A DNA stretch of 64,000 bases from Neodontobutis hainanensis (Eukaryota; Chordata; Actinopteri; Gobiiformes; Odontobutidae), in NCBI GenBank assembly GCA_024349245.1, contig JALDNG010000099.1, positions 2,421,001 to 2,485,000 on the forward strand, in the 5' to 3' direction. The notes under the pieces are model-generated. The model searched no databases and was not told the DNA's origin. It saw only the letters and a list, made by a program, of their open reading frames with translations. Shown here piece after piece: positions 46,250 to 55,275 of this stretch; position 1 is the stretch's first letter; each line of letters begins with the position of its first letter. The translations under genes and the position numbers were made by a program.

Positions 46250-46560
46250 GAAATATTCTACCAGTTTCATTGTTCTTCAGGCTCCAGATTTGAACATAAA
46301 ACTTGCCATAATATGCATTTTAATTCTACTCACAGGATTTTAGAAGCTCTCACAGTTTCTAATATAGATTTTAAAGTGATGGAAAATTCGAATAAAACAT
46401 TGAAGACCCTCTTCATAAAAAACAACTATTCCTCCATTGTCAATAAAAATCTAAATAACTTAAAAATGCTATGAATTAGTAATAAGATGTGTCCTGGCTT
46501 TTTGAAATGGAACTGTTGCATTTTAGACAATACACGTGATTTGTATAAATAATAAACCAA
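46250..46560 (+). repeat. Duplicated TAAR spacer, copy upstream of TAAR 4
   Basis: It contains TTCATTGTTCTTCAGGCTCC and TTTTTGAAATGGAACTGTTG, which recur at 11380-11600, 18500 and 48660. Confidence 0.7.
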
Positions 46561-46699
46561 TTCTGAAGGAAGTTTAACCTGTAAATAACTGCCTTTATTT
46601 AATGGATTCAACAATAGAGTATGTTATCATTAATATGTATTTTATAATGGTGCTGAACATCCCCTACCCTAAACCAAGGAGGAGAAAAAGAACTGCAAC

Positions 46700-47095
46700 T
46701 CCACTCTACAAAATCTTATGTCCAATCATTAGTAAAGCTGCTGCTACATAGCCCTGTGTCTGATTTACATCAGCACCTCACATAAAAGTGTAAATTTGTT
46801 CCCTTATTAGTTACCAAAGGTATTACTTTATTTAAAAATGTAAATAATTATTGCAAAACCTTACAAGCAAACACAAACGTAAAAAAAACAAGATCTGTTT
46901 GGCCAGAAGAATCTGATTGGGTGAGTGTGGTTTCGTCAGCCATGCTGTTGGGACTAAGATCAATAAAAACCTGCAGAAAGATCCAGTGGCACAGTGAGCA
47001 AAGGATGTCAACATAGAGGTTTTTACTAGATGTGAGACATTTTACAGTTTAGGTGTTATATAGATACAGAATATATATATGTATTATTTTATTTT
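46700..47095 (+). promoter_or_regulatory. Repeated TAAR promoter block, copy 4
   Basis: 46704-46785 repeats the upstream spacer. Inverted CCAAT CTGATTGG is at 46913-46920 and AATAAAAA at 46962-46969. The block leads first into a fragment of a TAAR start (47114) and only then into the TAAR 4 body. Confidence 0.55.
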
Positions 47096-47113
47096 TTAGC
47101 TGAAATCAGAAGC

Positions 47114-47182
47114 ATGGACCCAGATGTGACAATGAATGGGACTTACATTGGGAAAATGGGATGTCAACAAGCGTTTAACTGA
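47114..47182 (+). pseudogene. TAAR N-terminal fragment, now an upstream mini-ORF
   Basis: ATG 47114 encodes MDPDVTMNGTYIG, the start of a TAAR. It then switches to leader sequence (AAAATGGGATGTCAACAAGC) and stops at TGA 47180-47182 after 22 residues. A second leader follows, leading to the TAAR 4 start at 47247. This is a recombination scar between two paralogous 5' regions. Confidence 0.85.
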
Positions 47183-47246
47183 TGTGAGATATTTTACAGC
47201 TTAGGTGTTATATACATACAGAATAAAATAAACTTTAGATTAAGAT

Positions 47247-48183
47247 ATGGATCCAGAAATGAAAATGAATGGGACATATATCGGGCATAACATCCATCCA
47301 TGCTTTGAATTTGATAATATGACTTACATTTTTTCCATTAACCCTTCTGTACTCTGTGTACTGGTATATCTTTCTCTTGGACTGTTATCAGCTGCAACAG
47401 TTTGTGGAAACCTTCTTGTAATCATCTCTATTGTTTATTTCAAGGAGCTCCATATTCCCACAAATTACCTTATCCTCTCTCTGGCTGTGGCTGACCTGCT
47501 CATTGGAATTGTAGTCTTTCCTTTCAGCATGGCACATACTGTAACCTCATGTCTCTATCAGGAAGATGTGTTTTGTAAAATACGTGACTGTTTTGACGCT
47601 ACACTCAGTACGTCCTCTATTCTGAACTTGTGCTGTATTTCTATTGACCGTTATTATGCCATCTGTAATCCTCTCACATATAAAACCACAGTAACCAGTC
47701 ATGTGGCTGGGATCATGATCTTGGTGACTTGGAGTGTTGCTGTTATAATTGGTATTGGCAATATTGTAGATGTGGTCTTAGAATACATTACTGGACCTGT
47801 TTTTTTTTGTACCTGCAATCATAATGGTCTGTATTTATCTTAAGATTTTCTTTGTTGCTCAGAGACAGAGAAACTTAATCCAGATTTCTAAATCAGGAGT
47901 TGTCAGTAAAATAGAGAGGAAGGCCACTAAAACTCTGGCCATAGTGATGGGAGTTTTCCTTTTATGTATGACCCCGTTCTTTCTTTCTATTGTCTTTCAG
48001 CCTTTAACAAATGGCATCCCACCGTTCACTCTGATGGAAGCACTCAACTGGCTCACACTGTCCAATTCAACGCTCAACCCTTTCATTTATGCCTTCTTCT
48101 ACAGCTGGTTCAGAACTGCCTGTAAAATTATATTATCTGGACAGATATTCAAAGGTGACTTTGCCAGCTCAAAATTAATGTGA
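47247..48183 (+). pseudogene. TAAR copy 4, single frameshift in TM5
   Basis: The frame opens at ATG 47247 (MDPEMKMNGTYIG) and runs to 47843. It is complete through TM4 with D3.32 (DCFDATL) and DRY, and has the 14-residue loop-2 deletion (about 47758-47772). At a T9 run (47800-47808) five bases are missing relative to copy 2, shifting the frame inside TM5. The rest continues in another frame (to 48183) with CMTP, NSTLNPFIYAFFYSWF and ASSKLM. Everything after the shift is undamaged, so this is a recent pseudogene or a sequencing or assembly error in a homopolymer. The upstream mini-ORF would also reduce translation. Confidence 0.9.
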
Positions 48184-48630
48184 CGTGGTGCTTGTATCAG
48201 ATATTATTATCTAGACCCAAGAATTTCAACTGGTGGGTCAGAGATTAAAAAGTGGGTTGCAAACATGCTCTTAGTGGATGGCTAAAACGTATTGCATTCA
48301 AATCATTACTGTCAATTGATGAAAAAATTTAATTGAGTGACTCATACTGATAGGTTCTGATCAATTATGATTAATTACAAATTTAAACCATATGGATAAT
48401 CAATGTCACCATGCAGTGTTTGAAGTAAAATGCCTAAAAGGTTGAAAGAAAACAGATTCTTCAATTTATTTTAGACAGTGTGGAACTAATGGGAAGTCTG
48501 CAGTAAACATTAATAGCACAGGCCACAGATACACGTCTGGTGTTTGAGTTTGCTTGGTTTCGCCTCTGTTTTAAACCATGGTGCACAGTGAGTACACGCT
48601 AGGAAAGAACTCCTTGACTGAAGACATTTA
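48184..48630. other. Duplicated TAAR 4 3' flank
   Basis: It repeats the flanks of the other copies (TTCAACTGGTGGGTCAGAGA; AAATGCCTAAAAGGTTGAAA). No gene was seen. Confidence 0.6.
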
Positions 48631-49034
48631 ATTGTTGTTTAATAATAATATGTGTCCTGTCTTTTTGAAATGGAACTTTTGTATTTTAGACAATAAACGT
48701 GATGTAAGAATAACGTTACAAAAATGACACTTTTTATAATCTGTAGTACACTTCATCTTTTATTCATTTTAAAGGTAAATGAAATTCAATCTTGTTGTTT
48801 CAAAATTCTAAACCACATTTTAAACTGAGACTAATGATAAACTGCTGTGTCAGTAAGGGATCTGCTCACTGACAGTAGACTGTAGATCTGACAAAGACCG
48901 GATTATTAGAATTCCTGTCATATCTGTTTTGTTTGTAGTGCATGCTCACTGTGTTCACAATCTTGTGTCCAATCATTAGTAAAGCTGCTGCTTTTAGGCC
49001 TGCATCTAATTGCAAATCAGCACATCACATAAAT
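48630..49034 (+). repeat. Duplicated TAAR spacer, copy upstream of TAAR 5
   Basis: It carries both spacer blocks found elsewhere: TTTTTGAAATGGAACTTTTG (as at 11600) and GGATCTGCTCACTGACAGTA (as at 15024-15043). Here the two are joined without the Rex3 element that separates them upstream of TAAR 2, so it acts as a paralogous empty site. Confidence 0.75.
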
Positions 49035-49118
49035 GTGTGAATTTGTTCCCTTTTTTGGCACCAAACTTTTATTTTTATTTTTAATCATTTATCAAAACCA
49101 TACATGCAAACACTTCAT

Positions 49119-49352
49119 ACGCCAAAAGAAAGCATGGTCTGATTAGCCCAAAGAATCTGATTGGGTGAGTGTGGTTTCGTCAGCCATGCTGTTGGGACTA
49201 AGGTCAATAAAAACCTGCAGAAAGACCCAGTGGCACAGTGAGCAAAGGATGTCAATAAGCGTTTAATTGATGTGAGATGTTTTACAGCTTAGGTGTTATA
49301 TACATACAGAATAAAATAAACTTTAGATTAAGATATGGATCTAGAAATGAAA
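49119..49352 (+). promoter_or_regulatory. TAAR 5 promoter block and leader, cut off from its gene
   Basis: Inverted CCAAT CTGATTGG (49157-49164) and AATAAAAA (49206-49213) are followed by a leader ending in ATGGATCTAGAAATGAAA. The TAAR reading frame breaks at the LTR insertion (49358). The remaining gene lies 5.9 kb further on, at 55276. Confidence 0.6.
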
Positions 49353-49357
49353 ATGAA

Positions 49358-50134
49358 TGTAATGTGGGACTGAGGACTCAATTGCGCACAAGACAGTGAA
49401 GGTAAGTGATTCTTTATTTAATTACAAATAGTGACAGGAAGCTGGATAGGAGATCTGAGACGGTAGTCCGTGCGGAGGAACTGCACTGGTGGATGCAGTG
49501 AAGTCGCGAACTGGAACCAAGCCGATGAGCTGGACCGAGAGTTGGAGTTGAACAGTGGAGCTAAACCGAGACCTGGTGCCGAGCCGGTGACGGAAGACCA
49601 AGCCGGGAAGCTGGGCGGAGAGTTGGCGGGAGCCGTAGAGCTGCGCCGAAGCCTGGAGCCGAGCCGGTGATTGGAGACCAAGCCGAGATGCGGGGCTGAG
49701 CGTTGGCGTGAGCCGTAGAGCTGCGCCGAAGCCTGGAGCCGAGCCGGTGATTGGAGACCAAGCCGAGATGCGGGGCTGAGCGTTGGCGTGAGCCGTAGAG
49801 CTGCGCCGAAGCCTGGAGCCGAGCCGGTGACTGGAGACCAAGCCGAGGGACTGGGCTGCTAGCTGGAATCCAAACCTGAGACCTGTAACGAGGACTGAGG
49901 CGAGGGCTGGAGCGAGGACTGGAGCGAGGGCTGGAATAAGGGCTGGAATATACGCTGGAAACATTCACACAAAGTCTGCTGAACGATCTGGCAGGGAAGA
50001 GGTGGAAAGGAGCGGTTTAAATACCTCACTGATGAAAATAGATTTCAGGTGCTTGGGACAGGTGGCAGTGATGAGATGAAGGAAGGAGAAGGAAAGTGGA
50101 GCGGATCCCTGAGGGAGACGGAGTGGATCTGACA
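49358..50134 (-). repeat. 3' LTR of the sushi-type element
   Basis: A 777-base LTR on the left. It contains an 80-base tandem repeat with units starting at 49583, 49663, 49743 and 49823 (the last is partial), and lower-order GGCTGGAGCGAGGACTGGAG repeats at about 49905-49950. Confidence 0.92.
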
Positions 50135-50149
50135 GAACCCCCCCCTCAA
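50135..50149 (-). promoter_or_regulatory. Polypurine tract of the sushi-type element
   Basis: On the minus strand TTGAGGGGGGGGTTC lies directly before the 3' LTR start (TGTCAGATCC), suitable for plus-strand DNA priming. It also overlaps the end of the pol frame. Confidence 0.75.
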
Positions 50150-53100
50150 GGAACGGCACCGGACGTTCCAACTGACTCTCCGGGGTGTGAAGCATGGAAG
50201 TCCCTAATTAACTGTGGATCCAGAATGTGGCGGGCAGGAACCCAAGAACGTTCTTCTGGACCATACCCCTCCCAGTCCACCAGGTACTGAATGCCTCGAC
50301 CACGGCGTCTAGATCTAAGGAGTCGTCGCACCGAATATGCTGGAGCACCTCCGACGAGCTGGGCGGGAGGCGGGGGCCTGGTGGCGGGAACCAGAGGACT
50401 CTCCTGAAAGGGCTTGATCCTGGAAACATGAAAGGTTGGGTGAATCCGCATAGACCGAGGAAGCTTCAACCTTACCGCCACCGGGTTGATGATCTTCACT
50501 ATAGTGAAGGGACCAATGAATCGTGGAGCCAACTTCTTAGACTCTACTCTTAGAGGAATGTCTCTGGTGGATAGCCAGACCCGATCCCCCACCTTGTACT
50601 GGGGACTCTGCTTGCGATGGCGATTGGCTGCTGCCGAATACTGTGTGGAAGCTTGTAGGAGTGCCGCACGAGCCCTGTTCCATGTCCCTCTGCAACGGCG
50701 GATGAGGGCTTGGACGGATGGGACATTAGCCTCCCTTTCCTGGGCAGGGAATAGTGGTGGTTGGAACCCGTAGACGCACTGGAAAGGGGACATTCCAGTA
50801 GCCGAACTCGTCAAGGAATTGTGGGCGTACTCCACCCACAACAGCTGAGAGGCCCAGGAGGATGGGGTTTGTCCAGCCACACACCTCAAGGCCGACTCCA
50901 TCTCCTGGTTCAACCGTTCCGTCTGTCCATTGGACTGCGGGTGAAATCCAGAGGACAAGCTGACAGTAGCCCCTAAAATGGAGCAAAACTCCCGCCAAAC
51001 TGTAGACGTAAACTGGGGTCCCCGGTCCGACACAATGTCCACTGGTAGTCCATGGATCCGAAAAACATTTTGGAGTACCAGTTCTGCCGTCTCCTTTGCT
51101 GAGGGCAACTTAGGCAGAGCTATGAGGTGAGCCATCTTCGAAAAACGGTCAATGATGGAGAGGATCACCGTGTTGCCATTTGACTCTGGTAGACCGGTAA
51201 CGAAATGCAGAGACATGTGAGACCAAGGTCTTCTGGGAACCGGAAGTGGCCGAAGAAGCCCAGATGGAGCATGATGAGATGGCTTCTGCTGGCTACAGAC
51301 CGGACACGCCGTGACAAATGCCCGAACATCCTCTTCCTCCTTAGGCCACCAGAACCGCCGTTGGAGAAAAGAGAGTGTCCGCCGAATCCCGGGATGGCAA
51401 GCGAGTTGAGACGAGTGACCCCACTGAAGAACCTCTGACCGCAACCCCGCAGGAACAAATAGTCTCCCCTCTGGACAGGCACTGGGGACCGTGATGGTGT
51501 TCAAGGCTGCTTTGACGCGCTCTTCAATGGGCCAGGTGACGGCTGCTACCAGCTGGGATGGAGATAGGATGGAGGTCACCTCAGAAGATGTCTCCTCCTT
51601 CTGGAATTGCCGGGAAAGTGCATCCGGTTTCTGATTCCGGGACCCTGGTCGGAATGACAAAACAAAATTAAATCGAGTAAAGAACAACGACCAACGGGCT
51701 TGACGCGATGTCAAGCGTTTGGCTGACCGGATATACTCCAAATTCTTGTGGTCAGTCCACACAAGAAAAGGTTGTTCGGTTCCCTCCAGCCAGTGCCGCC
51801 ACTCCTCCAAGGCTAGCTTAACCGCCAGCAACTCCCTATTACCTACGTCGTAGTTTTGTTCAGCTGGAGACAGGCGACGAGAAAAATAGGCACACGGGTG
51901 TAATTTCTGGTCTGAAGTAGAACGTTGGGACAGAACTGCGCCTATTCCCGTGTCGGAAGCATCCACCTCTACGACGAACTGACTATCAGCGTTTGGGATG
52001 ATAAGCACTGGAGCTGAAGAAAAACGAAGCTTCAAGTCACGGAATGCTGACTCGGCTTCACTGGACCAGAGGAACGGAACCTTAGATGAGGTAAGTGCTG
52101 TTAGAGGAGCCGCCAAGGTACTATAGCCACGGATGAAACGTCTATAGAAGTTGGCAAATCCCAAAAAGCGCTGCAGTTGCTTTCGACTGCACGGAGATGG
52201 CCAATCCAATACTGCCGACACCTTGGAAGGGTCCATCTGAATTTTTCCCTGGGCAACAATATAACCCAGGAAAGAGACACTGGGTACGTGAAATTCGCAT
52301 TTCTCAGCCTTGACAAAAAGCGAATTCTCCAGCAGGCGTTGAAGAACTGACTGGACATGATGTACGTGTTCCTTGTGATTCTTGGAAAAGATGAGGATAT
52401 CATCCAGGTAGACAAACACGAACCGGTCGAGCATGTCCCGTAACACGTCATTGACCAGGTTCTGGAAAACGGCGGGAGCATTAGTCAGTCCAAAAGGCAT
52501 CACCAGATACTCATAATGGCCTGACGAGGTGTTAAATGCTGTCTTCCATTCGTCCCCCTCTCGGATGCGAACCAGGTGGTATGCGTTAAGATCCAATTTG
52601 GAAAACACTGTTGCCCCCTCCAGGAGTTCAAAAGCGGAGGTCAAAAGAGGAAGCGGATACCTGTTCTTTACGGTGATCTCGTTAAGTCCACGGTAATCAA
52701 TGCAAGGTCGGAGAGTCTTGTCTTTCTTCCCCACAAAGAAAAATCCTGCCCCCGCTGGTGATGAAGACGGCCTGATTATTCCAGCTGCCAACGCATCTTT
52801 AATGTAAAGGTCCATGGCCTCTCTTTCAGGAGCGGATAAGGAATATAATCGGCCTCTAGGAGGTGAGGTGCCCGGAAGCAAGTCAATAGCACAGTCATAT
52901 GGCCGATGCGGAGGTAAGGCTGTGGCTTTGGCCTTATTAAAGACCTCCTTATAATCCTGGTACTCCCTGGGAACGTTGGCCGGCAGAGAGGATACAGGTG
53001 TACCAGGTAGCGGGTTGGGTACTCCCGCTGACTGAAGACAAACAGAGTGACAAGAATGACTCCACCCCAGTATTGCCCCAGTGTCCCAATCAATGTGAGG

Positions 53101-53529
53101 GTTATGGCGTCGCAACCAGGGATAGCCCAAAATCAATGGAATCTCTGAAGAATGAATTAGGAAAAATTCAAGGGTCTCCTGATGGTTCCCAGAAATCAGT
53201 AGGCCCACGGGACTGGTCCGGTGGGTCACGGTGCCCAGGAGGTGTCCATCCAGGGCCCGTGCAGGAACTGGTTTGGGTAGGGGAACTCGTGACAACCCCA
53301 ACTGAAGAGCCAAAGTCTCGTCCATAAAACTGCCGTCTGCCCCAGAGTCAATGAATGTAGTTAATGTTTGTGGCCCCCCAGGAAGCAGCAGCTGGACATG
53401 GACAAGTGGGCGATTGATGGAGGAGACTCCCTCTGTAAGACTCAACAGTACTCCTCCATCTACTGCTGAGCCTGTCCTTTTAACGGACAGACCAATGCCA
53501 CATGTCCCGAACCCCCACAATACATACAC
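50146..53529 (-). CDS. Pol polyprotein of sushi-type chromovirus
   Basis: An open frame of 1127 residues; the true start is likely set by frameshifting from gag. The domains are: aspartic protease (DSGADGSF, 61-68), reverse transcriptase (residues about 240-420, YLDD at 374-377), RNase H (VEVDASD at about 520-526; WTDHKNLEYI at 591-600), integrase with an HHCC zinc domain (H705, H712, C742, C745) and core, and a chromodomain (about 1064-1115, YLVDWEGYGPEERSW). Two oddities stand out. RT motif A reads KLDLNAYHL, one residue short of the usual DLRNAYHL. The first integrase DDE residue is His774 (SLHFVTGLP, where Asp is usual); D834 and E870 are present. This copy is probably unable to integrate by itself. 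Confidence 0.9.
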   Translation of the reverse strand: MYVLWGFGTCGIGLSVKRTGSAVDGGVLLSLTEGVSSINRPLVHVQLLLPGGPQTLTTFIDSGADGSFMDETLALQLGLSRVPLPKPVPARALDGHLLGTVTHRTSPVGLLISGNHQETLEFFLIHSSEIPLILGYPWLRRHNPHIDWDTGAILGWSHSCHSVCLQSAGVPNPLPGTPVSSLPANVPREYQDYKEVFNKAKATALPPHRPYDCAIDLLPGTSPPRGRLYSLSAPEREAMDLYIKDALAAGIIRPSSSPAGAGFFFVGKKDKTLRPCIDYRGLNEITVKNRYPLPLLTSAFELLEGATVFSKLDLNAYHLVRIREGDEWKTAFNTSSGHYEYLVMPFGLTNAPAVFQNLVNDVLRDMLDRFVFVYLDDILIFSKNHKEHVHHVQSVLQRLLENSLFVKAEKCEFHVPSVSFLGYIVAQGKIQMDPSKVSAVLDWPSPCSRKQLQRFLGFANFYRRFIRGYSTLAAPLTALTSSKVPFLWSSEAESAFRDLKLRFSSAPVLIIPNADSQFVVEVDASDTGIGAVLSQRSTSDQKLHPCAYFSRRLSPAEQNYDVGNRELLAVKLALEEWRHWLEGTEQPFLVWTDHKNLEYIRSAKRLTSRQARWSLFFTRFNFVLSFRPGSRNQKPDALSRQFQKEETSSEVTSILSPSQLVAAVTWPIEERVKAALNTITVPSACPEGRLFVPAGLRSEVLQWGHSSQLACHPGIRRTLSFLQRRFWWPKEEEDVRAFVTACPVCSQQKPSHHAPSGLLRPLPVPRRPWSHMSLHFVTGLPESNGNTVILSIIDRFSKMAHLIALPKLPSAKETAELVLQNVFRIHGLPVDIVSDRGPQFTSTVWREFCSILGATVSLSSGFHPQSNGQTERLNQEMESALRCVAGQTPSSWASQLLWVEYAHNSLTSSATGMSPFQCVYGFQPPLFPAQEREANVPSVQALIRRCRGTWNRARAALLQASTQYSAAANRHRKQSPQYKVGDRVWLSTRDIPLRVESKKLAPRFIGPFTIVKIINPVAVRLKLPRSMRIHPTFHVSRIKPFQESPLVPATRPPPPAQLVGGAPAYSVRRLLRSRRRGRGIQYLVDWEGYGPEERSWVPARHILDPQLIRDFHASHPGESVGTSGAVP

Positions 53530-54470
53530 AGGTTACTCCTTCGCCTCCGTAGCCTCTCCTCAGGAGTGAGACGAGAGCGGCCAATTTGCATGGGTTCACT
53601 GGAATCTGTGGTGGCACTGGAATCTGTAGTGGATACAGAGAACTGTGGTCGCTGGGCATCAAGAGGAAGGCAAAGAGGACTCCGGGTAGCCCGCTCCCTC
53701 CGACGTGCTCGAACTCGCTGATCAACTCGAATTGACATACGGATCAAATCATCCAGGTCTACCGGAAGCTCCCGAGTGGCGAGTTCATCTTTCATGTGCT
53801 CGGCCAACCCGAGAAGGAAAGCCTGGAGTTGTGCAGGCGCGTTAAATCCACTCTGCCGAGCAAGCGTCCGAAACTCAATGGAATAATCCGCCACTGAACG
53901 GGGTCCCTGTTTTAGTTGAAAAAGGCCCCTAGCCGCTGCGCCCTCCTGATCCTCCGCGTCAAACACCTTACGGAGTTCAGTGGATAAGGACTGGAAACTA
54001 GAGCAGGCCGGGGTATCTCTCTCCCACTCTGCTGTTCCCCAGAGACGTGCGCGCCCCGTCAGGTGATTAATGACAAAGGCCACCTTGGCTCTCTCTGTGG
54101 CGAAGGTGTGGGGTTGCAGAGCAAACAGGATAGAACAGTTTACCAAAAAGGGATTACAACCACCTGCCTCTCCGGAGTAACGTTCTGGAGTCCCGACCCG
54201 AGGCTCCTGGACCGGGATCGGTTGAACCACCGGGGAAACAGGATCTGAAGGTGGAACGGAGACCAGACTCTCTGTGGTCTTTGGAATCTTGGCTAGCTGA
54301 GAAGTCAGGAGATGGATCTGATGTGACATGGCCTGGAAGGCGTCTTCCTGTTGAGACACAATCCGCTGGAACCCGACGGAAATAGTGTTCATTTGGGCTG
54401 CATGGTTTTGAAGAGTTTCTTCAATTATGGTGAATCGATTTACTACTTTCTCTGCTTTGGCTGAGTCCAT
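53460..54470 (-). CDS. Gag of sushi-type chromovirus
   Basis: A 336-residue protein starting at an ATG only 16 bases after the 5' LTR. It has an N-terminal helical region (residues 1-75), a capsid-type central region (about 95-250, with RARLWGTAEW and GPRSVADYSIEFRTLA), a basic stretch (RARRRERATR), and one CCHC zinc knuckle near the end (C315, C318, H323, C328). It overlaps the pol frame by 70 bases, pol lying in the -1 frame. It forms the particle and binds RNA. Confidence 0.9.
   Translation of the reverse strand: MDSAKAEKVVNRFTIIEETLQNHAAQMNTISVGFQRIVSQQEDAFQAMSHQIHLLTSQLAKIPKTTESLVSVPPSDPVSPVVQPIPVQEPRVGTPERYSGEAGGCNPFLVNCSILFALQPHTFATERAKVAFVINHLTGRARLWGTAEWERDTPACSSFQSLSTELRKVFDAEDQEGAAARGLFQLKQGPRSVADYSIEFRTLARQSGFNAPAQLQAFLLGLAEHMKDELATRELPVDLDDLIRMSIRVDQRVRARRRERATRSPLCLPLDAQRPQFSVSTTDSSATTDSSEPMQIGRSRLTPEERLRRRRSNLCMYCGGSGHVALVCPLKGQAQQ
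53478..53484 (-). promoter_or_regulatory. Candidate gag-pol frameshift site
   Basis: Minus strand GTTAAAA, read CCG TTA AAA GGA in gag, near the gag end. It is an imperfect version of a -1 slippery heptamer. It lies within the 70-base overlap where a shift must occur. Confidence 0.35.
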
Positions 54471-54474
54471 CTTG

Positions 54475-54486
54475 GCCAGATCGTTC
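54475..54486 (-). promoter_or_regulatory. Self-priming primer-binding site
   Basis: On the minus strand GAACGATCTGGC follows the 5' LTR directly. It is an exact 12-base complement of GCCAGATCGTTC inside the LTR (complement of 55122-55133), which is the predicted RNA 5' end. In Tf1/sushi-type elements the RNA 5' end folds back to prime reverse transcription. Confidence 0.75.
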
Positions 54487-55275
54487 TGTAATGTGGGACT
54501 GAGGACTCAATTGCGCACAAGACAGTGAAAGTAAGTGATTCTTTATTTAATTACAAATAGTGACAGGAAGCTGGATAGGAGATCTGAGACGGTAATCCGT
54601 GCGGAGGAACTGCACTGGTGGATGCAGTGAAGTCGCGAACTGGAACCAAGCCGATAAGCTGGACCGAGAGTTGGAGTTGAACAGTGGAGCTAAACCGAGA
54701 CCTGGTGCCGAGCCGGTGACGGAAGACCAAGCCGGGAAGCTGGGCGGAGAGTTGGCGGGAGCCGTAGAGCTGCGCCGAAGCCTGGAGCCGAGCCGGTGAT
54801 TGGAGACCAAGCCGAGATGCGGGGCTGAGCGTTGGCGTGAGCCGTAGAGCTGCGCCGAAGCCTGGAGCCGAGCCGGTGATTGGAGACCAAGCCGAGATGC
54901 GGGGCTGAGCGTTGGCGTGAGCCGTAGAGCTGCGCCGAAGCCTGGAGCCGAGCCGGTGACTGGAGACCAAGCCGAGGGACTGGGCTGCTAGCTGGAATCC
55001 AAACCTGAGACCTGTAACGAGGACTGAGGCGAGGGCTGGAGCGAGGACTGGAGCGAGGACTGGAGCGAGGGCTGGAATAAGGGCTGGAATATACGCTGGA
55101 AACATTCACACAAAGTCTGCTGAACGATCTGGCAGGGAAGAGGTGGAAAGGAGCGGTTTAAATACCTCACTGATGAAAATAGATTTCAGGTGCTTGGGAC
55201 AGGTGGCAGTGATGAGATGAAGGAAGGAGAAGGAAAGTGGAGCGGATCCCTGAGGGAGACGGAGTGGATCTGACA
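54487..55275 (-). repeat. 5' LTR of the sushi-type element
   Basis: A 789-base LTR on the right, upstream in element orientation. The 80-base repeats start at 54712, 54792, 54872 and 54952, with one extra 12-base unit near 55040-55065 compared with the 3' LTR. Confidence 0.92.
55133..55164 (-). promoter_or_regulatory. LTR promoter: TATA box and predicted transcription start
   Basis: TATTTAAA on the minus strand (55157-55164) stands 31 bases before the G at 55133. That G is the first base of the segment complementary to the primer-binding site. The spacing is that of a TATA-driven start. The same arrangement exists in the 3' LTR, at about 49992-50023. Confidence 0.7.

Larger units (their letters stand above)
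49358..55275 (-). mobile_element. Ty3/gypsy chromovirus (sushi-type), nearly intact and young
   Basis: This 5.9-kb element lies on the minus strand, bounded by TG...CA LTRs with ATGAA duplicated on both sides (49353-49357 and 55276-55280). LTRs of 777 and 789 bases differ by three substitutions and one 12-base repeat unit that I could count, about 0.4%. It contains gag, pol with a chromodomain, a primer site matching its own RNA 5' end, and a polypurine tract. It is inserted into the start of TAAR 5, in the opposite orientation to the gene. Confidence 0.93.

Noticed and set aside
49418..49968. Long minus-strand Pro/Ser/Ala-rich ORFs within the LTRs (and 54547-55109)
   Set aside because: They arise from the 80-base repeat read in several frames. 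There is no domain, and they overlap the LTR promoter region.
52101..52481. Alternative frames inside the sushi-type pol
   Set aside because: They are shadows of the pol frame. The pol frame carries all the motifs.
55237..55275. LTR-derived N-terminal extension of TAAR 5
   Set aside because: The in-frame extension would start at GTG, not ATG. The ATG at 55276 matches the starts of copies 2 and 3.
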